A program made the translations under genes and the position numbers. A stretch of 64,000 nucleotides of DNA. Source: Phyto melanocephala (lineage: Eukaryota; Arthropoda; Insecta; Diptera; Rhinophoridae). Positions 22,712-34,445 of the stretch are shown piece after piece (position 1 is the first letter of the stretch; each line of letters opens with the position of its first letter). The stretch lies in the NCBI GenBank assembly GCA_941918925.1, contig OW799234.1, forward strand, positions 111,451,128 through 111,515,127, read 5' to 3'. Below the pieces are notes generated by a model. That model was not told the origin of the DNA, made no database searches, and was given only the letters and a program-made list of their open reading frames with translations.

Positions 22712-23652
22712 TTAGACGCGTTCTATAAACATGCTGTTAGTTATAATTTTCGTATTAATTACACAAGAGAACAATCTTTTTGTTGTTTAAGAACTGAATG
22801 TTGTTTTTAAAGTTATTTAAGACTCTGAATTCAAATCTGCACTAGGTATTTTTCTACCAGTTCGGTTTTTTGCGATTTACCGTTATGTCCAAATTAAGGC
22901 ATTTCCACTACAAATATTTGAATAACTTGAAAACCGTTCATTCTATTCAATTAAAAAGACCCAAAAAACAATATTATCTTTACGTGGTGCTTACAGTGGT
23001 TTTAAACTTGCCCAGTATTTTTTAGAGATATTGGGGAAGTTGTGGCAGAAAAATGTGTTTTTTTAACAAAATTTAAACATACGGATTTTTAAAACTTCTT
23101 AAAAAATATAGAACGGCAAAAATCCCGTTATTTTTTTGCAAACGTATAGACAAATATGTTCCGAACAAAACGAGCCATATTTTGTTTGAATCGGTTTACA
23201 ACTTTTGATTTTATTTATTTTTTTTAAATACATACTACTGTGCAACGGCACTGATGTATATTAAGCGAGTTGTAACACTAAATTAACGTTTTTTCTTTTA
23301 TTTTAAAATGAGGAACCTTCACTTAATTGTAATTAAAAGCGAAACGCGATAATAGATTTTTATTATCGATGTCTAATTTTGTTCACAGGTTATGTGGCTT
23401 TACGTGAAAATAATAAAACTTTACATATTTTCCCATTTTGGAGTTTATTTTAAATAAAAAATTTTAATATTTTACTATTTTTACTTTAACAACAATTGCT
23501 CAGAAAATTTGTTTGTGATTTTCAAAAGTTTGATTGTTTTCCAAAGCTAACAATGACATCTTAAAAAAAAAAATTTTTTTGAATCGCTTAATGAGAGGTA
23601 AAGTTATGATTTCTTGAATTTTTAATTTGTGGAACGAAGTCAGAAACACGAG

Positions 23653-23855
23653 GGTTTGTATACGATATTAGTATGGTATACTACATGTGTGTCAACCTAA
23701 ACTACAATTTAACCATTAAACAAATCGGTTTATGATTAGTTTGTAAGAACGTAACTCGTACAAATGTGATAAACATATAATCGAACAAACTAGATTATTG
23801 ATTATTGAATATGTACATTGTATAAATGTAGTATACATACTATGGTATGTAAACC
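23653..23855. repeat. 203-bp inverted-repeat-bounded segment
   Basis: The left end begins GGTTTGTATACG and continues AGTATGGTATACTACA. The right end is TGTAGTATACATACTATGG then TATGTAAACC, an imperfect complement. No convincing target duplication is seen. It may be a worn MITE. Confidence 0.4.
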
Positions 23856-26134
23856 ATATGTCTGTCAGGGGTATAATTTAAAAATGCGAGCTAATGGAGA
23901 AAAACGGAGATAAGATTTAAAATCAACAACAACAAATAAGTAAAAAATTGCAATAATGTTGTAGTCCACACCAAAAAAAGTTCAAGTTTGTTGCCTTGTG
24001 TTATTTAAAAATACAGTTATTTATATATGCTTATAAAATTATATATCTTTTCTAATATTCCCTTAAACAAATATAAATTGTATTAAATAATTTGATTAAA
24101 AAACAGTGGCTTATTTGCTTATATCTCAGAACGATTTGGGAATATTATACTGGATTTCCAAAAGATTGGCATGAGACTCAGGTGTGGACATTGATCAATC
24201 GACTCCCCCATTCATATGCTTTCCAGAATGTATATTTTATGCGGTTGAAAATTAATATTGTAGAAATTAAAAAATGCCAGCACAGGTGAATAGTATAATA
24301 AAAAAACTATCGGTTCTAAAGAAAACACCAATACATTTAATATGTAAGTTTTTTGGGTTTTGCAACCGGAACTTAGTTTAACAATACGTCTCATTGCATT
24401 ACAGTAACTAACTACCCCTACCAGATGCTTATTATCACAAACGTAAAAGTTTTATATTATTTTATAAAATCTATCTCTACTCATTACATTTTTTACAAAG
24501 TTACATCCTAAAGTGGTTTGATATAATAGTTGGCAAGGTATTATATTCCGTAAGATACAGAATTCCTACAATGGTTTTTATTTTACCCACTGTGTTAAGA
24601 AAACCAGGCACATTTTTTTGTTCCGAAAACCTTAATAACAAAATGTAAACCAAATTTTTGCTAAAAAGTTGTTCAACAACTAAATTTTTTCGAAGCTGAA
24701 GGGTAAATAAAATTCAACTCAACCATATAAATAATTTTTCTTTTATTTACTATCACAAGAATTCTACTTTACTATGACTTTAATTACATTGTCCTATACA
24801 AATTATTCACCATTCAATACAAATTACTTTTAGTTTATAGAATGTACACATGTATCTTATCGTCCCATAATCGTTGATAGTTTTTGCTTCTTTCGTACTT
24901 AACCAATTTGTTTTAGCTAGAGTAAAGCGGCATTTTCATTAATCATTGATCATTTTAAGGTGATTAAAGAATTTCTTAAATTCACCTCACATGTTACTAA
25001 TTTGTCATGTTATGTTTAAAATTATTTCTGCTTCTTTTTTTCTTGCTATACTTGCTCATTGCATTGTATTGCCAAAAGGTTCAAGTTCAATGTAGAACTA
25101 TAATTGCAATTAAAGTTTATCGCAAAGTTGTGATCAAGGTTATGGGAAACTTTGTTTCATGCACCATGTAAGTACATTTTGAGTAGATAAAAATATTGAG
25201 TTTACAGAAAAACATCAACATCATTTGTATGAAAAAGAAAAAATATAACTCTTGAACTGAACTAATTAGATGCTCAGTATTATTTTAGAAAAAAATTATC
25301 TAGATTTGAAATCTACTTTTAGAAAATTATTTATTAAAAATTGTAAAGAAAATACATTCCAAGCATGTTTCAACTTTATGAACAAGGAAGTTAGTGTTAA
25401 GTAGTGCTAAAATTTAGGTGAAGTAGTTAAATATGAGTTTTAACAAAACTGGAAAAGCTTTTGATTTGGATTCATAAAATTTTTGCAAGTTAGTTTCCAG
25501 TTTTGGCTTTTGTTTTAATTTTTTTTCCCTAAAAGAGTCAATTTGAAAAACAAATTTTATATGTTTAAAATTAGATTTGTTCACCATGTACTTTTACGCA
25601 GACTAATTTGATTAATGTGATTAACAACAAAAAATTTAATTGGATCAAAATATATGTTTTTTTTTGAATTGGGTAAAATTGTTGGTTAAAAAATATAGCA
25701 AATTAATAATTGTACTTTTGAGATACAGCTGGAAAAATAGCGCTGTGTTGCCTTAGTGAGTTTTTGTCCTTATTCTAGAATAGAAACATCTGTTATCATG
25801 CAAAAAAAAAACATGGTTGATTTGATTAAAATTAAGAGCAATATACTACGATGCATTGTGCGATTGTTGCTAAAACATATAAAAGTTTCAAGTTCTCATT
25901 GTTGTGCTTAATAAAAGATTCATTTAGTTTTTATATTATTAAAGCAAGTGGTCATTAAACAATCTTATTTCATATTAAATTTTAATGTGAATCATTTCTA
26001 TTTTGGCTTAAGTTCATTTATTCTTTTTTTTATTTAATTTTATAATTCAAATTAAATTAAATTGCAACCATTTTTAGGAATATTCTTTCTAAAATTATTT
26101 CCGATATTAGCCGCGTGGAATGCATTTTAGAAAT

Positions 26135-26163
26135 CAGCTACGATTTCATCATCAACACTCTTT
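26135..26163. repeat. 29-bp dispersed motif, copy 2
   Basis: CAGCTACGATTTCATCATCA followed by ACACTCTTT, two differences from 20306-20334. Confidence 0.6.
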
Positions 26164-26237
26164 ATCGGTATACTACTATGTAATTTAAAATTCCTATTTA
26201 TGTTTCAATTCAATGAAATTTGTATTAGTGAATCTAA

Positions 26238-26822
26238 TACCATAGACAGACGACAGTTTTAATTTGCATTAAAATCTCACTAATGCACACTAAAATTTTG
26301 CTGTGACAGACAACTGTTTCTGCATTTAGTAAAAATTATAAATGCACTAGCAATCACAAATCTGAACATGTTGCTACAAGTTGGGATGGCAGAAGGACAC
26401 TCTGAAATAAGAGAAAGAGAATTGTGGAAATTCGTAGTTTTAATGGTATCTTTTCATGGAGGTTATAATTCATATGTAGGTATATGGTATTTTTTTAAAG
26501 GACCGTAACAGCACTTTTTGGGAGAGTGACGTGCTTACGATGGACGATACTAGTATTAAAGAAAACTTTCGCCTAAACAGAAAGGCATTCCAAAAAATAT
26601 ATAAAAAATTTCAACATATCGAATATATTTTTATTTTACGTTTTTGATTTTTTGATTGATTGCCGACCGTGTTGCCATATTGAAATTGCTAAATGCAGTA
26701 TAAATTCAATTTGATTTAGTCCATTTACGTGAAATCTAATACACATTGGAATGGGGATAATTCAATAGTTAATTTGAATTAACACTTTTAATGCAAATTA
26801 ACGCTGTCGTCTGTCTATGGTA
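26238..26822 (+). mobile_element. 585-bp PIF/Harbinger-like element, internally deleted
   Basis: The ends TACCATAGACAGACGACAG and CTGTCGTCTGTCTATGGTA are perfect inverted repeats, and an inner TTTGCATTAAAA / TTTTAATGCAAA pair extends them. TAA occurs on both sides (26235-26237 and 26823-26825). The boundary is partly ambiguous because the end base pairs with TA. The transposase scrap inside supports Harbinger over a TA-target family. Confidence 0.8.
26368..26649 (+). pseudogene. PIF/Harbinger-like transposase N-terminal scrap
   Basis: The first part opens MLLQVGMAEGHSEIRERELW at 26368 and stops near 26506. The second part reads FWESDVLTMDDTSIKENFRL and then NRKAFQKIYKKF. The latter resembles the N-terminal FRxxRxxFxxLxxxL segment of Harbinger transposases. 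The catalytic DDE part is absent. In full-length relatives the enzyme excises and pastes the element with help from a Myb-like partner. None is encoded here. Confidence 0.45.
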
Positions 26823-26825
26823 TAA

Positions 26826-27413
26826 GTATTAATTTCCAAATTTGTTGAATTTTTACTTCACCTATCAAATGAAAATGCATAATTCAATCATAAAACTAAA
26901 TTAAAAAAAATAATAAAAAAATGAACTTAAGCCAAAACAAAAATGATTCACATTAAAATTTAATATATAGAAAAAAGTTCGAATAAAATATAAATATATA
27001 ATCTTATTTCATTATTACAATCCAATTCCATATAAATCTAATATAAAATAACATGGATAAAAACTAGTTTCAAATTATCATAACATGATCCCACACAATC
27101 ATCTGTACAAAATAAAACTCCCACAAAGTCTATATGAACACAACTACATCTATTACATCCCTGCGGTAAATATTTTCACTGATTTACTATTAACTCTGTC
27201 ACCAGTACTACTGACCCATTATACCCCAGATAATATACTTTGCTATAGACATTTAACATGTACTTGTTATTGAAAATCTACTAGTAAAGTTAGAGATATT
27301 GACATATGGTGACATTGGAACAAGGTATTTACTGTTCATTTAAGTAATTATAGTCTTCACTTTAGATACCTTTTACCTCATTAAATTAAAGTATTATTTT
27401 TAAATGTAAAAGC
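26826..27413. other. AT-rich spacer
   Basis: The 62-residue open frame at 27085-27273 shows no recognisable motif. I see nothing else here. Confidence 0.5.
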
Positions 27414-27425
27414 AAGCTATAGTTT

Positions 27426-27624
27426 TTTTTAGGGTGCCCCGATGAACTAGTCAGCAGTGTGCTGTTCTGCTAGCTTAGGGGTTGCGGGTTCGATTCCCGC
27501 CGGAGACTCTGGACTTGTCTGCTTCTTTTCTATTCTATTCTTACTTTTCTATTCAGGTATCACAAAGGGATCAATATAATGGACCCAAGTGAGCTGTACA
27601 CCAGCTGCCTGTTCTACCTAACCT
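27426..27624 (+). mobile_element. Complete tRNA-derived SINE (~199 bp)
   Basis: A perfect 12-bp target duplication, AAGCTATAGTTT, lies at 27414-27425 and 27625-27636. The 5' part is tRNA-like: an A-box-like TAGTCAGCAG near 27448-27457 and an exact RNA polymerase III B box, GGTTCGATTCC, at 27487-27497 inside GGGTTGCGGGTTCGATTCCC. A unique region and a 3' tail of GCTGCCTGTTCTACCTAACC follow. It would be transcribed by Pol III and mobilised by a partner LINE's reverse transcriptase. The source tRNA cannot be named from the degraded sequence. Very similar TSD strings and the intact B box suggest a recent insertion. Confidence 0.88.
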
Positions 27625-27855
27625 AAGCTATAGTTTGTAATTAAAAACAGTTTTTAAATTCTTCTACGTTTTAAAAAAAATTTGCGAGTTTGTACTTGAG
27701 CTGTCTGCTGCCATCTAGCAATGTGTCTTTGGCAACACCGGGCCTTTTTATTCAGTGGATCTCGATTTCTTTGTGTGCAAGTGTAAGGTGTTTTGTAATT
27801 AAAATTATCCCTGATGGGATAATAAATAAACTTTATTACAAAACAATGCTTCTAA

Positions 27856-29062
27856 CCCCAACATGATTAAATGGATGTATACGGACGTAGTACGTCCGAT
27901 TCTCACTTATGGATCTCTGGTATGGTGGACTGCAATAGGGCGTAAATATGTTGTGGACCAGTTGTATAGAGTACAGAGATCGGCATGCATTGGGATAACG
28001 GGAGCAATGCGAACTAGTCCTTCGGAGGCACCGAACACTATGTTGCATCTCGTTCCCATAGATATTCATATATTGGCCACATCCGCAAGTAGTGCGGTGA
28101 GGCTTAATGCGACTGGATGTTGGAGGTCGAGGACGTATGGCCATGCGAGTATATTGGCCACGCTGCCTTCGAGCGTGAATCAACCCTCTGACTACATTAC
28201 GCCCTACATGGATTTTGATGGGGCGTTCAGGGTTCTTATTCCCTCCGGGAGAGAGTGGAATGGGGGTCGCCTTTTGGGGAGCTTTGACACCAGGATCTAT
28301 ACTGACGGTTCGAGGATGGAATGTGGTGTTGGATCTGGTGTCTTCTCTGATGGACCGGAGATTGAACTCTCCTTCCGTCTTCCGGATGATTGCAGCGTTT
28401 TTCAGGCGGAAGTACTCGCTATCAGGGAAGCATGTAGGATACTGAATGACGGGAATATCCACGGGAGCATTGGTATATTTGTCGACAGCCAGGCGGCACT
28501 CTTGTCACTCAGGTCATACATTATTACGTCTAAATTAGTTGGCCAATGTAGAAAGGAACTGTCAAGGCTGAGCACGTGTAAGGTGGCACGGCTTACGTGG
28601 CCCTCTTTTGATGCACGACGTACATTGCAACTTACCAGTCGAAGTCGGAGGGACATATCGAGGTTGCTGGCGGTATTGACGGGTCACTGGATGTTAGGCA
28701 AACATGCAAGTCGGCTCGGACTCCCATCGAACGACCATTGCCGCAGTTGTCTGGATAGAGAGAAGGAGGAATCGGTTTTCCACTTTCTCTGCGAATGTCC
28801 TGCACTGTCGCTAAGAGACACAAATTTCTGGGCGAACATATACTAGATGGCCTCTCTGCGATATCTGAAGTTGGACTGAATTATCTCCTGAGATATCTCA
28901 GGGCCACGGGGTGGATCTAGTACCCTTACTCTTGGATTTTATTCTGAGATACACTAGAAGTTGACGAGTGATGTGGTCCTGTCAAAACGGAGTCATACAG
29001 ACCCTACTTGACTGTTGGCGTGCAGCGAACTACCACGATAACCAACCAACCAACCAACCAAC
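27856..29062 (+). mobile_element. 5'-truncated RNase H-bearing non-LTR retrotransposon, second family
   Basis: The insertion is flanked by the exact 12-bp repeat CAATGCTTCTAA (27844-27855 and 29063-29074). It keeps the end of the RT/thumb region, RNase H, a CCHC tail, about 215 bp of 3' UTR and a terminal (AACC)n tail at ~29039-29062. A long open frame and an unaltered TSD point to a fairly young insertion. The APE-RT-RNase H layout suggests the I/Loa/R1 group, but which clade is not determined. Confidence 0.9.
27863..28846 (+). pseudogene. Non-LTR ORF2 C-terminus: RT end, RNase H with deleted fourth motif, CCHC
   Basis: A 327-residue open frame. Residues 8-45 (DVVRPILTYGSLVWW...VQRSACIGITGA) are the conserved segment after the RT of Jockey/I/Loa-like ORF2 proteins. 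RNase H catalytic residues are visible at D148 (RIYTDGSRM), E183 (VFQAEVLAI) and D208 (IFVDSQAAL). The fourth motif (WVPGHxGxxGNExAD) is missing: the chain passes from VARLTWP at 242-247 straight to ARRTLQLTSRSRRD, so about 50-60 codons are deleted in frame. The tail is C293-x2-C296-x10-H307-x4-C312 (CRSC...HFLCEC). The 5' truncation removes the RT active site. The ATG is internal to the original ORF. Confidence 0.85.
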
Positions 29063-30684
29063 CAATGCTTCTAAAGACTCTTACCAACTTTCAAGTGCTG
29101 ATATAAGGCATGGTTTTATTTTATACCAGAAGCGGCTTAATTGTAACGTCTCATTGCGCGCTGCTGAAAACAGCAACACCAAAAAACAAAGAGAAAATAT
29201 GAAAATATTTTTTTTTCAAGTGCTAAAGTAAAAATCAGTAAAGGAAACATATTTTGTGATATTTGATTTGTTATGTTTCTTGTAAAAACTTTTATGATAT
29301 AAAATTATTCCAGAGAAAATTAAAATAATTAAAGTTATGGAACGTCATGTTTAAAGTGCCCTAAAATTTCTTGTCTCGCCAAATTTCTGTCTTAGACTAA
29401 TACTGCCATTATGATTGTTTTCAAATATATAGTCTTATCTTATCTACTAGTTGTATAGATATGGCTTTAGGTCAGATTATGTAATTTTCATTTCAGGCGC
29501 GTGTCCAAATAAGATTTGTCCCTACTTGTATTTGATGTTTGAGTAGTTGTATGTCACGCAATTTTTATATTTGCACATACTGTACCTGCACCTAAATTTC
29601 GAAAGCAGAATTTGACAGAAGATCTCGGTAAACATTACGAAATGAAAAACAAAAATCATAAATCTTAACAATAACAAACGAAGCAAAACCAATTAAAATG
29701 TGTTTTCACGGTTATTTGTCATAAATTGCCCGAAAATGCATGCAACACATTTTCGGAACCATGTCTTTTTTTTTTTTAAATTTTGCCTCCAGCATAAAAT
29801 GCAACGACGGGCAGCTAAAAATTTTTGCATTAGATAAAGGAATAATCAATGAACTTATTTTGAAAATATGGTAAATATAGAAATATATATATATTTTTTT
29901 TTATTTTTTATCAAATTTGAAAAATATTGAAAAAATGTATGGTTGGTAAAAATTGATTTACCAAGAGAAACACAAAGCAAAGAGAAATTTTTTTTTTTAA
30001 TATTCTTAATAAGTAGATGTATCAATAGAATGAAAACAAATAACGTTCTGTTACATACTTTTTGACACATACTTTAAATAGGACTAAGCTACCTAAAAAT
30101 TGTCTGTTTTTTTTAACACTGAAAATCAGTGAACTTTGAATATTTGAAATTTTTACTAATTTGGTTTGAAATATGTTAATTTAATCTTTTTTTAGGAACG
30201 CATGAAATCTCTAATTTTTTCATCCTCAAATATGGTACCGTGCGTTGTGCAAATCTAACCAAACAGTGCATTTTTCTGAGTGTAATAGAGGTTGTTGGGA
30301 TACTTGTATCTTGGTCTATCTCTATATGTGGCAATATTATTTCTAACAAATCCGTTCAGCTTTAAATAAATCTAACGCTGAACACAATATTGCAAATTTA
30401 TGATAAGCGAATCTGTTTTCTGGTTTTCAAAGTAAATTTCAATAGCGCTGCTCAAGCGTCAAACTGTCCATGATAATTTGCCAGAGTATAACGATCAGAG
30501 AATGGTTTAATTGGTCTATTTTATGTCATTGAATACAATGTCAAAAAGAGAGCTTTTTGTTTACAATATACAATTTAATTAAGTAAAGCAGTGCATCACA
30601 TGATTTAAATTAAGGGAGTGTAACGAATAGCGAATCATCAATTACTTGTCTTCTTCAAAAGTAAACTAACAGTCGCAAAAGCAG

Positions 30685-30926
30685 CGAATACTGAACGAAT
30701 GGTAGGAATGGTTTTAATGCTCATTGAAAAAGTTTCTGGAAGTATATGTTACTTGTAGCATGATACAACAATTGAACTTAATATATTTCAGGTGTTGAAA
30801 AAAATTAAATGAAATTACCAAATCGTTAATCTTCTTATGTATATGCATATTGCATACATGTACATAAGCAAAACTGGCTGCTTACAAACTTTACACACAA
30901 ATGTCAACGAATACTGAACGAATGGT
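30685..30926. repeat. 19-bp motif repeated twice, 223 bp apart
   Basis: CGAATACTGAACGAATGGT occurs at 30685-30703 and 30908-30926, identical in both. The surrounding bases are only loosely alike. Confidence 0.8.
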
Positions 30927-32412
30927 GCGAATGTTTTCAGTTCTTTCATAAGACATCATCACAAGCAGAAAAAGAAATGTGTATGCAAAAGTCAATACAC
31001 ATTTTTTTATTATCAATCAAAGGTAATACAAAAGCAATGAATTTGTGTATAGGCAGCAAACGCGAATGGTTTCATTCTGTTCTCTGATAACGATCATAAA
31101 TATCAAAAAAACAGTATGACACTTTATCTAACGGTTATTAATAATAGGAATATGTTCCATTTGATCGTATTTAGAGTATATGGTCTTTTGAACTTTCGTA
31201 AATCATAAGTGATTTTAAATAAGCAAATGAATTTTCTGATGTATCATAGTTTGATAAGGAATTTATAATCTAGGTCTACAAGCTGAATATACTTGTTCCA
31301 TATTTATATAGCGACCGCCTTAATTTAAAAACAAATGACCGCTCTCAGCCCGTGGGAAAAAGCGACAAAGTTTGGCGGTCACAACATAGAGGTTTTTGGG
31401 TCAACTTGGAATGTAAAATATAAAGATCAGCCTGTGTTGCTCAGCAAGTTTACACAATCAGAGGTTTTACATTATCCTTACATATTCTTGCCTCAATTTA
31501 ACGCTGTTTTAAGCTCAAAATTCCAAATAATTTTACTGCTTAAAAAACACACTAATTACAATAAAAATAAATCACCGCATCATGGAAAGAGATAAGTTAT
31601 GGAAAAAGGGATTAGTTAAGATTAACTTAAAATTGAATGACACAAATTTGTATAAAATTTTTAATATTTAATACCATTTCTGTAAATTAGTTAAACGAGT
31701 ATTTAATAAAATTCTTTGAATTACTGAAAAATTAAAAAATATTTTTTAATAATAAAAAATTAAACCTTTTTCGTAATTATATGTCTAGTTAAAGAAAAAT
31801 CTTAAATGTTCAACTTGAGCTTTTAGAACTTCAACAATTTAAATATGTTTGTTAAACAGATTGTTTATACAAACTAATTTAACCCCCTCCAGCCACTTGG
31901 CTGCATTTTACAATCATAAATATAATAAATGTTTTCTTCTTATGAATACAACCACTTTGCTTTGATATTTGCCACAGTGATATTTTATTTAAAGTGCTGC
32001 TGCTTTATTTAATTATCAAGTTGATTTTATTCGTTACTAAAACAAATTATTGTTTATTACTTAACAACATGTAAATACAATAAACCATACAAAAACTGCT
32101 TAATGCATAGAACTGAAAGAAATAAAAAAATTCCTGGAATTCTTGAATAAACTATTTACAGCTACTAGATTAAAAAATTTAGTCCATTAACAGCGAGAGA
32201 ACTATTGCGGTGTAAGGAAAAGAACCAACACAAAACACATTCAGGTGCAACTGAAAACAGAGGTAAATTAATGATGAGCACAGGAGCTCAATAAGAATAA
32301 ATGTAATCAAGGGAATATTTAAGGCAGTGAATGTGTGTAAAGTAATCCATCGATGAACGAGCAACATTAACGTGGTTGTAACAAAAATAAAATAAAAGCA
32401 AAAATGCACAAG

Positions 32413-32431
32413 CACACACACACACACACAC
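32413..32431. repeat. (CA)n microsatellite
   Basis: An uninterrupted CA dinucleotide run of about 9.5 units. Confidence 0.95.
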
Positions 32432-33813
32432 TTCATTTTATATATATCAGTAAATGGAGAATAGAAATACGGCGAAAAAAGCACCTTTTTCTGGTTTCAT
32501 CCACTAAGTTTGTGTAAGGCAAAGGAGTCATTTCTAAAAACAGATGCATTTTGTATAAAATTTTGTTTTTGTAACAAATAATGAGTAGCTCAAGCAAAAA
32601 AATTATGTTATTTTTTGGAGGTTCGCTAACTAAGCTGTAGCTCAACATCAACAATATAATTCTCCCCTATATTTGTTTGGCTAAAAACGGAACAACTTTG
32701 ACTCAAAAAAAAAAAAAAGATAAAAGGACTCAACTTTTAAAACTAAAGGAAGAAATTATTTAAAACTTCAAGCACATGCATGAATGAATTCGTAAATATT
32801 AAATGAAATGCTTATAATAACTAAATGCAGGAACAACATAAAACAGGAACTAAATACTACAGCCATAATCATCAAACAAAATGAATGGTTCCTGTGAGTA
32901 CTTGTTTCAACTCTCGTTTTTGTTTGTGCTGTTATAAACAAAATAAAAACAGTTTTATATCAATAGTCGATGATGATGATGGTAGAGGGCAGATGTTTCT
33001 TGGCACACGTTTTGTTTTTTTATTTTATTTTTAAGGACTCACCTCTATAATGATTCTACAGTTTTTAACTGTTTAAATATTTAAATGTTATTAAACGGCC
33101 AATAGGTGTGGTCATCTAACTTTTATAATTATAATTTGATTTTGTTTAACTGTAAATAGTATAAATGAATTGCTAGTTAAACTGTGCTTTATTTGATTTG
33201 ATTTGTTGTATAATATTTGGTTAATGATTTCTGAGAAACTTTAAGTACTTAGAAAACAGGCTTATATGTTGGGTTGGAGTAAAAGGTTTTTCGAAAAAAA
33301 AACATTGAGATAAAAATGGTTAATATTTAACCTTTAATAATTTTAAACATGTCTTTATGTACAATTTTCCTGATAAAAAAGAGAAGAAAGTAAATAATAG
33401 CCATGTATAGTAGGGTGGAGCAAAAATGTAGCGTTTTGAATTTTTTTCAAAATTTTATAAGACTTGGGTGGTCAAAAGTTCTTACTCTGTATACTGATTG
33501 TGCCCTTAAAATTTGCAATAAATCGAATTATATCTTCGGGTGCCACGGCGACTTAAAAATTGCAAAAAAAAAAATTAAAATTACGCAAAAATCAATGATT
33601 ATGCAGTTTGTGTTTTGTTCAAAATATGATTGAACTTGAGCCCAAAAATTAAATATTTATGCTATCAGTAACGCCCTGAAAAAATGTCATAATTTCAAAC
33701 AGATTTCTCGAGGTGCCACAGTTTTTCGTTTTCTTAATTATATAATTATATTTCTTTTATAATTATATGTATTTCTTTTGTTTAAGATTAGGGCAAGTAA
33801 TATACCAAATAAA

Positions 33814-34445
33814 ATGGCAACTTTAACGCGTGCAAAAGATTGTAACTGTCCGTTACTTGGAGTTCGAGTACCATTCAATGAAAATGTTTTACCCACATAT
33901 GGTGATATATTGAGGCAGTATATACATATTTACACGTAACTACTTGAAATTGGAAGGTCAGATAAATCGAAAGTTTTGTTCATTGCTTCATGCAAATGTA
34001 AAAATTGCGAAAAGAACAAAAAAGTTCCTGTGACGGAAAGATTGTTTCTACTAGACAAAAGAACTGCAAAAAAATGATGATAGGAAATATTAATAACAAA
34101 ACGACAAAACAGCTCCAAGAACGGAAAAAAGGAAAACTGAAACAAGAACAATCCCTACAAGAAGCCAACAGTTCTAAAATGCAGAAATTTTACAAGCCCG
34201 ATAAAGATACATCCTTGGAGTTAGGTGATAGTCTTCTAGATGATCTAACTATGAATTCAGACTTGCCTTTATTTGAAGATGTTACCACAAATGAACTTCC
34301 GCTTAGACATCTTTTCACTAGTCTAGATGGCGCAACACATGATCCTAAATCATTTGGTAGTTCAATTGGTAAATCTTTAAAAGAAAGCGCTCAGCCTGCT
34401 ATAAAATTTAAACCAATTGAAGGACATGAAGGAATTAAGCAATGA
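33814..34445 (+). pseudogene. N-terminal part of the unnamed TE protein, frameshifted
   Basis: From 33814 the + strand reads MATLTRAKDCNCPLLGVRVP and then LPTYGDILRQYIHIYT before a stop. It resumes at ~33963 in another frame with CKCKNCEKNKKVPVTERLFL, a Cys cluster and basic stretch that may bind DNA or metal. From 34005 an open frame carries a Lys/Gln-rich segment, KMQKFYKPDKD, an acidic segment and NELPLRHLFTSLDGATHDPK followed by IGKSLKE and IKFKPIEG. The NELPxRHLFxxLDG motif is, from memory, a conserved mark of the family. The segment normally lying between the N-terminus and this motif appears deleted, so catalytic residues may be missing. Confidence 0.6.

Larger units (their letters stand above)
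22715..26234. other. AT-rich spacer with one weak inverted-repeat pair
   Basis: No gene seen. A ~30-bp imperfect inverted repeat closes 23653-23855. The second copy of the 29-bp dispersed motif is at 26135-26163. Confidence 0.5.
29075..33402. other. Long AT-rich spacer with minor repeats
   Basis: No gene or TE is supported over 4.3 kb. It contains a 19-bp motif repeated 223 bp apart (30685 and 30908), a 9-bp hairpin CCGAAAATG/CATTTTCGG near 29731-29757, and a (CA)n run at 32413-32431. The 86- and 101-residue open frames at 31335-31595 (+) and 32179-32484 (-) have no motif I recognise. Confidence 0.5.

Noticed and set aside
27426..27500. Possible functional tRNA gene
   Set aside because: The acceptor and anticodon stems do not pair well, and the unit is followed by a SINE body and flanked by TSDs, so it is the head of a SINE.
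27836..28462. 208-residue - strand open frame
   Set aside because: It is antisense to the RNase H retrotransposon ORF at 27863-28846, which carries clear catalytic motifs and a TSD.
32179..32484. 101-residue - strand hydrophobic frame
   Set aside because: Includes translation of the (CA)n microsatellite and shows no domain.
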